A stretch of DNA of 64,000 bases from positions 3,658,001-3,722,000 of the forward strand of contig NZ_CP065800.1 of the NCBI RefSeq assembly GCF_023206215.1. Direction: 5' to 3'. The notes beneath the pieces are model-generated. The model had not been told where the DNA came from. It saw only the letters and a list, made by a program, of their open reading frames with translations, and searched no databases. Of the stretch, positions 8,950 through 16,401 are shown piece after piece. The position numbers and the translations under genes are program-made. The DNA is from Butyrivibrio fibrisolvens. Its GTDB lineage: Bacteria > Bacillota > Clostridia > Lachnospirales > Lachnospiraceae. Within the stretch, counting starts at the first letter, position 1. The number at the start of each line of letters is the position of its first letter.

Positions 8950-8995
8950 TCCTGTTGAGATTTGCTATAAGCCTTATCTCAACAGGATTTTTTCT
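8949..8995 (+). terminator. Rho-independent terminator of the VWA operon
   Basis: A perfect 13-bp stem (atcctgttgagat / atctcaacaggat) with a 14-nt loop, followed by a T-run. It closes the three-gene operon that starts at 6018. Confidence 0.88.
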
Positions 8996-9124
8996 TTATC
9001 CAAAAAGCGTAGCTATATCAAGTATTGCAATTAGGTCATCTTCTTTTTTGGCTATACCGGTCCCTATCATATCATGTCCTGATAGGGCAATTGTTATAAT
9101 ACACGAATAAATTTTTTCCTGTAG
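8996..9124 (-). pseudogene. C-terminal remnant resembling CheW
   Basis: An open stretch of 42 codons with no start codon ends in IGTGIAKKEDDLIAILDIA plus a few residues. This matches the end of CheW-type chemotaxis adaptors, where a Gly-hydrophobic turn is followed by a strand ending in LLDI. Nothing of the N-terminal 110 residues is present upstream, where the frame is closed by a stop at 9125-9127. A chemotaxis origin is likely but rests on a short match. Confidence 0.42.
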
Positions 9125-9149
9125 TTAAAGACATTATCTAATCCGTTAA

Positions 9150-9386
9150 TTATCCTTCAACTTCTTGATCTGTACTTTTCTTCTTTTTCTTAAGATCAGG
9201 AGTGGTGAGGCTTCCTGTGTTTCCATTAAAGCTTCCGAATGTAAACACCCTTGCAGGTGAAAGGATCATTCCAATAATAATTCCAATAAGAACCAGACAG
9301 ATCGCGATAAGTTTGATCTCCTTTGCGCTGCACTTGCCTGCTTCAACTTTAGTAATATAATCTTTGATCAACGTAGCTTCCTCCAT
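9150..9386 (-). CDS. Small single-pass membrane protein
   Basis: A 78-aa protein with an amphipathic N-terminus (MEEATLIKDYITKVEAGKCS), one membrane helix at about residues 25-44, and a lysine-rich tail (KKKKKSTDQE). No Shine-Dalgarno is obvious and no family is recognised, so it could be a conserved small Lachnospiraceae protein of unknown role. It is separated from its neighbours by more than 100 nt on each side. Confidence 0.55.
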   Translation of the reverse strand: MEEATLIKDYITKVEAGKCSAKEIKLIAICLVLIGIIIGMILSPARVFTFGSFNGNTGSLTTPDLKKKKKSTDQEVEG

Positions 9387-9462
9387 TCAAATTCATATTG
9401 CAATTCATTCTTCTATAATCAATACATGATATTGTCTCCTGCCATTCTAAATTATATGCACG

Positions 9463-9506
9463 AAAAAGCATCCTTGCCATAATTCTATATGACATGAATG
9501 CTTTTT
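9463..9506 (-). terminator. Weak terminator downstream of the phosphoesterase gene
   Basis: aaaaagcat (9463-9471) pairs with atgcttttt (9498-9506), giving a 9-bp stem flanked by A and T tracts. It lies about 55 nt past the metallophosphoesterase stop on the minus strand. Confidence 0.4.
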
Positions 9507-9559
9507 ACAACCTATCGCCATTGCAGTTCTGCTCATCTACTGATTCGGCTACAATCGGT

Positions 9560-10372
9560 TCACTCAACGTCTATTATTACGACTTCTGGATGATTGAAAA
9601 ATCTTGGGTATGGCATTCTTTCGCGGCAAAGGCCTCTGCTTACAACCATATCTGTACCATTTGAAAGCTCATATAAGCCGTCAACATATTTTGGAAAACG
9701 CCCCTGATTTGGAGCAACAACGCCTACTCCTGTAAAAGGGATCCTCCACTGTCCTCCATGAGCATGTCCGCATACTACAAGGTCATAATCATAGCCTGCG
9801 TATACATCTACAAGTTCAGGTCTGTGAGACAATAAAATCTTGTAACAATCTTGGTATTCCTCACCGCAATCCGCTTCTTTTAGCTGCCTGGTCCAATCAT
9901 CCATAGTCATGTATGTTGGATCATCAACTCCTGCTATCACAATGGTATTACCATTAACCTCGATGGCAGAATACTCTCCCTCCAAAGCCGTTACATTATG
10001 CGCTTCAAGGTACTCTTTTATCTCATCCTGCCTGCCGCTCCAAAACTCATGATTGCCTGTAACATAAAAGCACGGATATCTGTCGCAGACGCCTTCTATG
10101 AAGAGCCTTGCGTTCTTTTCGCTAAACTTGTCATCGAAGATATCACCGGACATCAGAATAATGTCCACATTCTCATCATCTATCATCTTGATAAGCTGCG
10201 ACTGATTCCTGCCATAATAGCAGGAATGAAGATCTGTTATAAGCGCAATCCTGATGGGAGTATCAATCTTATCATTTCCGCTGACTGTTATGTGCTCGGT
10301 AACAGGAACTTCGAACCAGAATATAATTGCCAACAGGATTACTATTACTATCAGTATAATTTTCTTTATCAT
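9560..10372 (-). CDS. Membrane-anchored metallophosphoesterase
   Basis: A 270-aa calcineurin-like phosphoesterase of the YkuE/YpbG type. One N-terminal membrane helix (residues 3-20) anchors it, with the catalytic domain probably outside. All metal-binding blocks are present: ITDLHS (residue 48 region), SGDIFDD, TGNHEFW, LLSHRP and CGHAHGGQ. These bind two divalent metals and hydrolyse phosphomonoesters or diesters; relatives act on UDP-diacylglucosamine-like or lipid substrates, but the substrate here is unknown. It is a single gene, divergent from the SGNH hydrolase. Confidence 0.88.
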   Translation of the reverse strand: MIKKIILIVIVILLAIIFWFEVPVTEHITVSGNDKIDTPIRIALITDLHSCYYGRNQSQLIKMIDDENVDIILMSGDIFDDKFSEKNARLFIEGVCDRYPCFYVTGNHEFWSGRQDEIKEYLEAHNVTALEGEYSAIEVNGNTIVIAGVDDPTYMTMDDWTRQLKEADCGEEYQDCYKILLSHRPELVDVYAGYDYDLVVCGHAHGGQWRIPFTGVGVVAPNQGRFPKYVDGLYELSNGTDMVVSRGLCRERMPYPRFFNHPEVVIIDVE

Positions 10373-10689
10373 ATAACTTTTTCCTTTTCTGTCTCGTTCA
10401 TGGCATCTTCATGAAAACCAAATTCCCACTCTAAGAATCTCACTAAACAATCCGATCCTTATATGGTGTCACACCTATATCATTATAATATAGAAAATAG
10501 CTATTCGTTTACAATCAATCTCGATTGTAAGACGCATGATTCCCGGGTATAATAACTGATATCGTTTTTTAACAAAAAATATTTTTTTAGTAAATGATAA
10601 TACCGCATCCATAGAATTGCAAAAAAGCTTGGCTTTGAACAATCAAAAAAGATGATCCGCTGGATGTGAACATAAGAAAGGATAATCAC
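10373..10689. other. Intergenic region between divergent phosphoesterase and SGNH genes
   Basis: No gene is seen. An inverted repeat ttacaatc / gattgtaa lies at 10509-10530 and could be an operator or a weak hairpin. An ATTATA (TATAAT on the minus strand) lies near 10483, but no -35 box is convincing. The ribosome site AAAGGA of the next gene is near 10677-10682. Confidence 0.5.
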
Positions 10690-11409
10690 ATGAGAATTCT
10701 TTTTATTGGTAACAGCCATACATATATGAATGATATGCCGCAGCTCGTAAGCGAGATGATCGAAAACGCAACCGGCGAAAAGTGTGAAGTAGTAATGCTG
10801 GCATATTCTGCCAGATCTTTAAAATGGCATATGGGCGAAGAATACTTTTCTGAGAGGTTCAACATTCTTCATGGAAAATATGACTACTGTATAATTCAGG
10901 AGCAGGCACATCCGATGACTGACGAAGCAGATACAATAGCCTACGCTGCAAGGATCATTGAACTGTGCAAAAAAGCTAATACTGTTCCTGTCATATTTGA
11001 AACCTGGGCAGAGAAAGTAAAGCCTGAGAACCAGGCTGAAATGAATCGAAGATATCAGAGCCTTGCAAAGGATCAAGGTGCATTACTTGCTCCAATTGGA
11101 GAAGTTTGGAGCTCTGCAATGAAGGAGCTTCAGGATTCCTTGGGCGCAGACCTGTACTACCGCGATGGGGAGCATGCATCTGCAATCGGCGACTTCCTTG
11201 TTTCAATGGTACTTACCAAGCTAATAACTGGAAAGCTCCCATCGGAAGACTTCTTAAAGGCATATGATTTTACTATACCAGATCAGAACTGGTTCCCTGT
11301 AAAAGAAGATATCGATGATGAGATAACTTCGATATCAAAGGATGTCGCAACAGTTATTAGAAAGCATGTTTCTGCTCATGCTGCTCTCCCTTTTGTAACA
11401 AAAAACTAA
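10690..11409 (+). CDS. SGNH/GDSL-like hydrolase
   Basis: A 239-aa protein with the block I motif IGNSHT (residues 6-11, Ser9 as the nucleophile) and the block V motif DGEHAS near residue 168, giving the Asp-x-x-His pair of SGNH esterases. It is probably a cytoplasmic acetyl- or acyl-esterase, as no signal peptide is present. The start at 10690 is preferred because AAAGGA sits 7 nt upstream and IGNS then begins at the usual depth; an ATG 24 nt earlier lacks a ribosome site. Substrate unknown. Confidence 0.78.
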   Translation: MRILFIGNSHTYMNDMPQLVSEMIENATGEKCEVVMLAYSARSLKWHMGEEYFSERFNILHGKYDYCIIQEQAHPMTDEADTIAYAARIIELCKKANTVPVIFETWAEKVKPENQAEMNRRYQSLAKDQGALLAPIGEVWSSAMKELQDSLGADLYYRDGEHASAIGDFLVSMVLTKLITGKLPSEDFLKAYDFTIPDQNWFPVKEDIDDEITSISKDVATVIRKHVSAHAALPFVTKN

Positions 11410-11440
11410 TTATTTGATTAAATATGAACGAGTCAGCACA

Positions 11441-12784
11441 CTAGCTCTCCAAAACTTTTTCGTCTAACAGAAAATCAAACAAATCTATTGTTAATACACC
11501 CTCATCGTCATATGTAGGATTGAGGCCAGTCTTAGCAACTACTATTTTCTTAAATGAATCATCTATATAGTATAGACTCTTTTTCTCTTGCGTCTGCTTC
11601 TCTTCTGACTCCATCGATAAAGCAGATTGAATGTAAAACTTCTGATCTCCTTTTGTTGCTATAAAATCAACTTCTAGCGCTTTCTTTGCATATATTGGCT
11701 TACCATTTACATCTATACGATCAGTTTTTTCATTGATAGTTACCTCTCCAACATCAACATTAAAACCTCTATATCGCAACTCATTATACAGAATATTCTC
11801 CATAATATGAGTTTCTTCAATCTGTCTGAAGTTTAATCTGGCGTTTCTTACACCCACATCTTCAAAATATAATTTGAATGGAGACCCGATATATTTTCGA
11901 CCTTTGATATTATATTTATTTGCTTTTGAAACGACAAAGGCATCCTGAAAATAATCAATATAATCAATGATAGTGTCCTTAGTAATACCTTTATCTAAGT
12001 TTGTTTTAAATGTATCTGTTATCTTCTTTATATTAACTGGGCTACCAATCATAGAGGCTAGAATGTTGAACGTATCACCAAGCTCTACTTTTTTCTTAAT
12101 TCTGTTGTGAGTAATAATATCTTTTAAGTATGTTTCTTCACAAAGGTTTTTAAGATAAGTATATTTTTCTTCCTCACTTCGCATTTGTGCAACAAGAGGA
12201 ATTCCACCTGTTACAACGTACTCTCTCCAAGCCCTTTCCGGAGACAATTCTGTTCCTTGCATGTATTCTGAAAAGGCCAATGGTAATACATGTACTACTG
12301 TCCCTCTTCCCTTAAATTCAGTTGCAATATCTGATGACAAGAACTTAGAGTTAGAGCCAGTAACATAAATATCGTAATTGGTATGTCTTAATAGGCCATT
12401 AAGGGTTCCAACAAAATTATCAAGCAATTGAACTTCATCTAGTAAAAGATAGAAATTATCTTTATCATTGGTTTTGTCTTTTATATATGCTCTAAACTTC
12501 TTTGCATTAACAAAAAGCATATCTGGTTTTTGTCCAATTTTAGTAGACTCTTCTGGAATGTATGCATCGAGTAAATCTATGTCTTCGTCGGAATCAAAGG
12601 CAAAGCGAATAATATTAGTACTTGGAACTCCCGAGTTCAATAGATACTTATAATAAAGCTCATTTAGCAGATACGATTTACCTGCTCTTCTGGCTCCTGT
12701 TATGACCTTTATAAGTCCGTTCTGCTTTCGCTCTATTAATCGATTTAAATAAAGATTTCTAGAATACTCCATATATAACCTCAC
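11441..12784 (-). CDS. AAA+ ATPase with DUF4143 C-terminal domain
   Basis: A 447-aa P-loop ATPase. Walker A is GARRAGKS (about residue 30), Walker B LLLDEVQ (about 117), and a sensor-1-like YVTGSNSKFL follows. The C-terminal half matches the DUF4143 region, with a nuclease-like DxxL motif in VDFIATKGDQKFYIQ. These archaea-type ATPases are common, often multicopy, and of unknown function, often in mobile or defence regions. A second, diverged member lies at 13172. The promoter region carries a 28-bp perfect-type inverted repeat plus a third half-copy of the same motif, so autoregulation is likely. Confidence 0.85.
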   Translation of the reverse strand: MRLYMEYSRNLYLNRLIERKQNGLIKVITGARRAGKSYLLNELYYKYLLNSGVPSTNIIRFAFDSDEDIDLLDAYIPEESTKIGQKPDMLFVNAKKFRAYIKDKTNDKDNFYLLLDEVQLLDNFVGTLNGLLRHTNYDIYVTGSNSKFLSSDIATEFKGRGTVVHVLPLAFSEYMQGTELSPERAWREYVVTGGIPLVAQMRSEEEKYTYLKNLCEETYLKDIITHNRIKKKVELGDTFNILASMIGSPVNIKKITDTFKTNLDKGITKDTIIDYIDYFQDAFVVSKANKYNIKGRKYIGSPFKLYFEDVGVRNARLNFRQIEETHIMENILYNELRYRGFNVDVGEVTINEKTDRIDVNGKPIYAKKALEVDFIATKGDQKFYIQSALSMESEEKQTQEKKSLYYIDDSFKKIVVAKTGLNPTYDDEGVLTIDLFDFLLDEKVLES

Positions 12785-12794
12785 TTTTGCAATA

Positions 12795-12898
12795 ATCTTT
12801 GATTTTTGTCGATTACATTATATCATTATAGACATAAATTCACAACTCATACTCGACAAAAATCAAAGATCTTTGAATTTTGTCGAGTATGAGTTGTG
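12795..12898 (-). promoter_or_regulatory. Inverted-repeat operator array upstream of the first ATPase gene
   Basis: Arms 12841-12868 and 12871-12898 are reverse complements at 27 of 28 bases with only 2 nt between them. The core of this motif (atctttgatttttgtcga) occurs a third time at 12795-12812, 11 nt before the ATPase start codon. Three copies in a promoter suggest binding sites for a repressor. A terminator is less likely since no T-run follows. Confidence 0.65.
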
Positions 12899-12930
12899 CG
12901 TTACAAGTGATGTATACATATATTTTTTAA

Positions 12931-13061
12931 TCAGGCTGTTGCCACATCGATGATAGTGCAGTTGTAATTGGCAAAAAAGTTTTTGCCCACTTTAATATGT
13001 ATTCCGTAGTCGCTGTAAAACGGTGGATTAATAAAAGTATGGCGTGACCATACTTGTTGAT
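12931..13061 (-). pseudogene. Fragment of a sugar O-acetyltransferase (Maa/LacA type)
   Basis: About 43 codons ending in a TGA at 12931 encode a stretch with FINPPFYSDYG and GKNFFANYNCTIIDVA, the hallmark middle section of maltose/galactoside O-acetyltransferases, which carry a hexapeptide-repeat fold. The N-terminal about 50 residues and the catalytic C-terminal half are missing. The upstream edge coincides with the 45-bp palindrome at 13063, so the loss may be linked to that element. Confidence 0.75.
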
Positions 13062-13062
13062 T

Positions 13063-13107
13063 TTAACGTTAGCGTTTTTGATATTTTTACAATATCGCAA
13101 ACGTTAA
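13063..13107. repeat. 45-bp palindrome, 5' side of the second ATPase gene
   Basis: Begins ttaacgttagcg and ends cgcaaacgttaa, with a T-rich loop. It matches the palindrome at 14406-14450 in 36 of 45 positions and in the same length. A base change at arm position 8 is compensated at position 38 in the other copy (T-A versus G-C), which suggests that pairing is maintained. It abuts the truncated acetyltransferase fragment. Confidence 0.85.
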
Positions 13108-13171
13108 ACTTGATTCTGATGCTTAGCTTTGATAACATATGAATGAAAACACCTTCGAAAGGAATAATGAT

Positions 13172-14401
13172 ATGGATTGGTACCCTCGAGAAAACTACTT
13201 GAAAAAGATCCGCGACTTTTATCATACGACTGACATTATCAAAGTGATCACTGGAGTCAGAAGATGCGGAAAATCCTGTCTCATGGAGACGATTGCTTAC
13301 GAACTTAAGGAATCCGGAATTCCGGCGGAGAATATTATTTATTTTGATCTCGACAGCAAAGACTACAACAAGATCCTGAAGCCGGAACAGCTGGAACAAT
13401 TGATCGAATCGGTTTCTGCAATAAACGGTACAAAGTATCTTTTTATCGATGAAGTACAGAATGTAAAAGGGTTTGAGACTGTCCTAAATGGATTTCGCGG
13501 AACTAACGAATGGTCAATCTTCATTACCGGCTCAAATTCATATCTTTTAAGTGGTGAGCTTATGACAAAACTCACCGGAAGATATATCGAATTTGAAATG
13601 TTCCCACTCTCTTTCGAGGAATATGAAGACATTAAAAAGTTCTACGGAAAAGAGATCGCACCGGATCGTCAGGAAGAGTTACAGAATTACATATTGGAAG
13701 GCGGATTTCCCAGAACGATCCTTCTTGATAATATGGCTGCAAAACGTAGATATGTACAAAGCGTTATCGATGAGATCTTTGAAAAAGACATCAGAAGAAG
13801 ATTGAAAATCCGCAATAAGAGCACTTTTGAAACTGTTCAAAAATATATCATTAATAATTTCGGTGCAACAACAAGCCTGAAAAGTCTTAAGAAAGCAATT
13901 GAGAAAACCGGGACCCCAATCAGTGAGGCAACAATAGCACGATATATCAAAGCCTTACTGGATGCTAAGATCCTATATGAATGTCCAAGGTTCGACATGA
14001 AATCGAAAAAATCCTTAAGCGGAGAGAAAAAATACTACCTGTCCGACACCGGGTTTTATTATGTCCAAAACACCGATAATAGGATAAATTTCGGTCCCGT
14101 CCTTGAAAACATCATATATATATACGCAAGATCCCACGACTATTCTGTAAGTGTCGGAAGGATTGGGAAACTGGAATGCGACTTTATCCTAAGGGACAAT
14201 GAGATGCGTTATTCCTATGTACAGGTTGCTTATACAATAGCACTGTCCAAAGATACAGAAGATCGCGAATACAAACCTCTTGAATCTATAAAAGACAATT
14301 ACCCTAAATATGTTGCCACTGTAGATTCGCTCCTTCAGAAGCGCAATGGTATAGAACACATTAATCTTGTGGACTTCATGAGAAAAGGTAAAAACTTCTA
14401 G
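13172..14401 (+). CDS. AAA+ ATPase with DUF4143 domain, bracketed by palindromes
   Basis: A 409-aa P-loop ATPase with Walker A GVRRCGKS (about residue 31), Walker B LFIDEVQ (about 90), sensor-like FITGSNSYLLSG and the SFEEYE stretch typical of the family, then a C-terminal DUF4143-like domain with GKLECDFILRD. The ATG at 13172 is favoured because AAAGGA lies 8 nt upstream; an earlier ATG at 13139 has no ribosome site. The two bracketing 45-bp palindromes start 65 nt before and 5 nt after the gene. On each side lies a truncated gene, so this may be a transferable unit. Function unknown. Confidence 0.85.
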   Translation: MDWYPRENYLKKIRDFYHTTDIIKVITGVRRCGKSCLMETIAYELKESGIPAENIIYFDLDSKDYNKILKPEQLEQLIESVSAINGTKYLFIDEVQNVKGFETVLNGFRGTNEWSIFITGSNSYLLSGELMTKLTGRYIEFEMFPLSFEEYEDIKKFYGKEIAPDRQEELQNYILEGGFPRTILLDNMAAKRRYVQSVIDEIFEKDIRRRLKIRNKSTFETVQKYIINNFGATTSLKSLKKAIEKTGTPISEATIARYIKALLDAKILYECPRFDMKSKKSLSGEKKYYLSDTGFYYVQNTDNRINFGPVLENIIYIYARSHDYSVSVGRIGKLECDFILRDNEMRYSYVQVAYTIALSKDTEDREYKPLESIKDNYPKYVATVDSLLQKRNGIEHINLVDFMRKGKNF

Positions 14402-14405
14402 CGTT

Positions 14406-14450
14406 TTAACGTGTGCGTTTTTGACATTACATCAATTTCGCACACGTTAA
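14406..14450. repeat. 45-bp palindrome, 3' side of the second ATPase gene
   Basis: Arms ttaacgtgtgcg and cgcacacgttaa pair perfectly over 12 bp. The gene stop is 5 nt upstream and the stop of truncated elaA is 5 nt downstream on the opposite strand. T-tracts lie in the loop rather than after the stem, so it is not a standard terminator. Confidence 0.85.
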
Positions 14451-14454
14451 ATGC

Positions 14455-14685
14455 TTATATTGGAAGAATCTCCGCTTCATCATGATCTTTCCAAAATACT
14501 CTGAGACACCCTGCAACTCTGCCGGAATCATTCCAACCAAAAACATGGATCGCATCCTGGTCACTATCGTCTAGATCCTGATATACACAGTCCTGCTCTA
14601 CTACAAAAATCTCAGCTCTGGTTTTTAATATCTCATAAAGTTCCGTGATGCTGAGTTCTTTAAAATGCTTTATTACAAATTCCAT
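14455..14685 (-). pseudogene. elaA: Truncated ElaA-type GNAT acetyltransferase
   Basis: 76 codons carry the N-terminal half of ElaA proteins (about 150 aa): HFKELSITELYEILKTRAE, FVVEQDCVYQDLDDSD and AGCLRVF. The acetyl-CoA-binding second half is missing; the frame ends four bases before the 45-bp palindrome. The start overlaps the stop of an upstream small-gene fragment (TGATG), the same arrangement as at 18432, so both are copies of an older two-gene unit. Unlikely to be active. Confidence 0.75.
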
Positions 14686-14773
14686 CAGTAAATCTTCTCA
14701 ACTTTTTCCGTAATCCCATACTGATGCATAAAATCAGCGATTTCTGCATCGCTTCTTACAAGCATCACTTCTT
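14635..14773. repeat. 139-bp direct repeat, copy A
   Basis: Matches 18382-18520 at roughly nine positions in ten, in the same orientation and without gaps (offset 3747). It spans the start of elaA and the end of the small 74-aa-type gene. Confidence 0.9.
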
Positions 14774-14774
14774 C
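14685..14774 (-). pseudogene. C-terminal fragment of the 74-aa conserved small protein
   Basis: The last 29 codons, from EEVMLVRSDAEI through EKVEKIY, are identical to the end of the intact gene at 18432. The N-terminal 45 codons are missing and the region upstream instead joins the 3' end of the ImmA gene. Confidence 0.75.
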
Positions 14775-14794
14775 TGTTAACACAACACGGTACT

Positions 14795-15568
14795 TTAGCC
14801 TATGCTCTGCTTTACAATACCTATATCTTCTGGTCTTAATCCGCAGATAGACAACTGATATTCCAGTTTTTCATAAGTAATGAGACCTTTTTCGAATGCA
14901 GAAACCGAGAGTTCCGCAAGGTTGTCTATAAAGATTCTGTTTTCCATGTTAGGAACAAAAATAGCATACCTCTTTCTGTACTGATCAACCTCAGCCTCGG
15001 AAACAGACAATAAATCATCCATTTCCCTTTCATCGATTACTGAAATCTCGTAAAGTCTCTTTGCCATAGCTCTATATGGCACTACAAACAGCTGTGCTAA
15101 CTGTAGAACTTCTTTTATATCAAAAGTTCTTATTCCATAGATGTTTATTTCCTGCCTGAGCATAACTTCATCCACAAGAAATTCTGCAGCAAATCTATTC
15201 GCCTTCTTCTCATCAGCTTCCTTGCCGTCTTCATCAAGCAGATCTGATGGCAAAATGTCCGGTTTCTGCTCATACCAGATATGATACAGTTCATGCGCAG
15301 CTGCAAAGACCTGGCAGTCAACCGGAATCGACGTATTGATCGCAACAAATGGTTTTTCTAAAGAAGCATCATCCCTGCACCCGCTTATCCTTGTAAATCC
15401 CCATGGCGCAGTTTTCCCAAGTGGATAATATATTACTCTGGCATAAATACTTAGTATAGAGAAAATCTGTGTCCCAATAACGTCACCTGATTTTCTGCAA
15501 ATACCGAGTTTTTCTCTGGCTTGTTTTTTAACTTCTTCTATTTCAAAATCATTCAAAGATTTACGCAT
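14795..15568 (-). CDS. ImmA/IrrE family metallo-endopeptidase
   Basis: A 257-aa cytoplasmic zinc protease with the HExxH motif in AAHELYHIW (about residue 93) and a family-like downstream stretch KKANRFAAEFL that provides the third metal ligand. Members cleave or inactivate a partner XRE repressor, as ImmA does for ImmR in ICEBs1 or IrrE for DdrO. The start at 15568 overlaps the upstream XRE gene by 8 nt and gives a normal N-terminus; the frame is open 33 nt further. The pairing with the XRE gene is the main support for a regulatory switch. Confidence 0.85.
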   Translation of the reverse strand: MRKSLNDFEIEEVKKQAREKLGICRKSGDVIGTQIFSILSIYARVIYYPLGKTAPWGFTRISGCRDDASLEKPFVAINTSIPVDCQVFAAAHELYHIWYEQKPDILPSDLLDEDGKEADEKKANRFAAEFLVDEVMLRQEINIYGIRTFDIKEVLQLAQLFVVPYRAMAKRLYEISVIDEREMDDLLSVSEAEVDQYRKRYAIFVPNMENRIFIDNLAELSVSAFEKGLITYEKLEYQLSICGLRPEDIGIVKQSIG

Positions 15569-15905
15569 GGAGTAATTCCTCCAACATATGAATCTCATCA
15601 ATAGCTGATCTCATCAGTTCTATCTTCTCTAATGTCTCCTCGTCAGTTACCGATCCCATGAAACTCATACTATCTGCGGACACTGGCTCTCCTGATACAG
15701 TAAGTAACTCGTCAGTTGTAGTTCCTATTACTGACGCTATCTTTGCGAGTTCATTTACGTTGATAGCCTTACTGCCCTTAATTATTTTATTCATAACCTG
15801 CTTGGAAATACCAAGTGCATCTGCAAGACTTTGTTGAGTCATGCCTTTTCTTTCTATTTTATCCAATATATTGGCGCCAACCTGCGCAAAATCTGTTGCA
15901 TACAT
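15561..15905 (-). CDS. XRE-family HTH transcriptional regulator, partner of ImmA
   Basis: A 114-aa protein with a Cro/C1-type helix-turn-helix at about residues 12-65 (MTQQSLADALGISKQVMNKIIKG) and a short C-terminal tail that may be the dimer or protease-sensitive part. GGAGG lies 7 nt upstream of the start. The promoter overlaps a 14-bp-arm palindrome that is a good candidate operator. It probably represses itself and the following protease gene. Confidence 0.87.
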   Translation of the reverse strand: MYATDFAQVGANILDKIERKGMTQQSLADALGISKQVMNKIIKGSKAINVNELAKIASVIGTTTDELLTVSGEPVSADSMSFMGSVTDEETLEKIELMRSAIDEIHMLEELLHA

Positions 15906-15955
15906 GGTGCATCCTCCATTTTGACCCTATAAAATCTCTCTGTTTTTACAACTTA

Positions 15956-16004
15956 AGAATATAATAAAACGGGCATTCGGTCAACAATTTGTTTACCGGA
16001 TGCC
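15956..16004 (-). promoter_or_regulatory. Promoter and operator palindrome of the XRE-ImmA operon
   Basis: On the minus strand, -35 TTGACC (15979-15984) and -10 TATTCT (15956-15961) are 17 nt apart. A palindrome with arms ggcattcggtcaac (15972-15985) and gtttaccggatgcc (15991-16004), two mismatches and a 5-nt spacer covers the -35 box, as expected for a Cro-like operator. Confidence 0.65.
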
Positions 16005-16071
16005 AGTTGTCATCTCTTAATTATTGACAGCGCTTATTATATCACCATATCCTGATATATCAAAAAAATAC

Positions 16072-16396
16072 CTATGCTATCAAAATCTCCATCAATTCAT
16101 CATCAAGATACTCATTCAATATCCCCTCAGCATCCAATTCCCCGAATCCTCCATAGAACTCCTCTGCCACCATAGCCGCAATCAGGATACCTTCTGCCTA
16201 TCCTGACCATAGTATCAGTCAGGTCTAGTCCTTCTACAATAGCCTTCTTAATAGCCAGCGTCATAACTGTATCATCTGTGAATCCCATTGGAAGACCGCT
16301 AATAAGCGGCACATTCTTCCAATCAAGATCCAATTGCCTGTCAAATTCGTACTGAGAACCAAGGATATCTCCAAGCACTGCACCTTTTACTGCCAT
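16072..16396 (-). pseudogene. ADP-ribosylglycohydrolase with internal deletion and frameshift
   Basis: The first 70-odd codons match the DraG-family N-terminus: AVKGAVLGDILGSQYEF, GFTDDTVMTLA (metal-binding TDD) and RRYPDCGYGG. The frame then runs into a stop, but a different frame continues with AEEFYGGFGELDAEGILNEY to a stop at 16072, which matches the family's C-terminus. About 150 central residues are missing, and similar YGG-encoding sequences at the join suggest a microhomology deletion. A functional enzyme would remove ADP-ribose from proteins; this copy cannot. Confidence 0.75.
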
Positions 16397-16401
16397 CGCT
16401 A

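Noticed and set aside
9061..9088. Stem ccctatca / tgataggg as a terminator
   Set aside because: No T-run and it lies within the CheW-like coding remnant.
10501..10719. Minus-strand open frame of 72 codons
   Set aside because: It overlaps the SGNH gene leader, has no ribosome site and poor composition.
12970..12987. Short inverted repeat ggcaaaaa / tttttgcc
   Set aside because: It falls inside the acetyltransferase fragment and simply encodes GKNFFA; not needed as a separate element.
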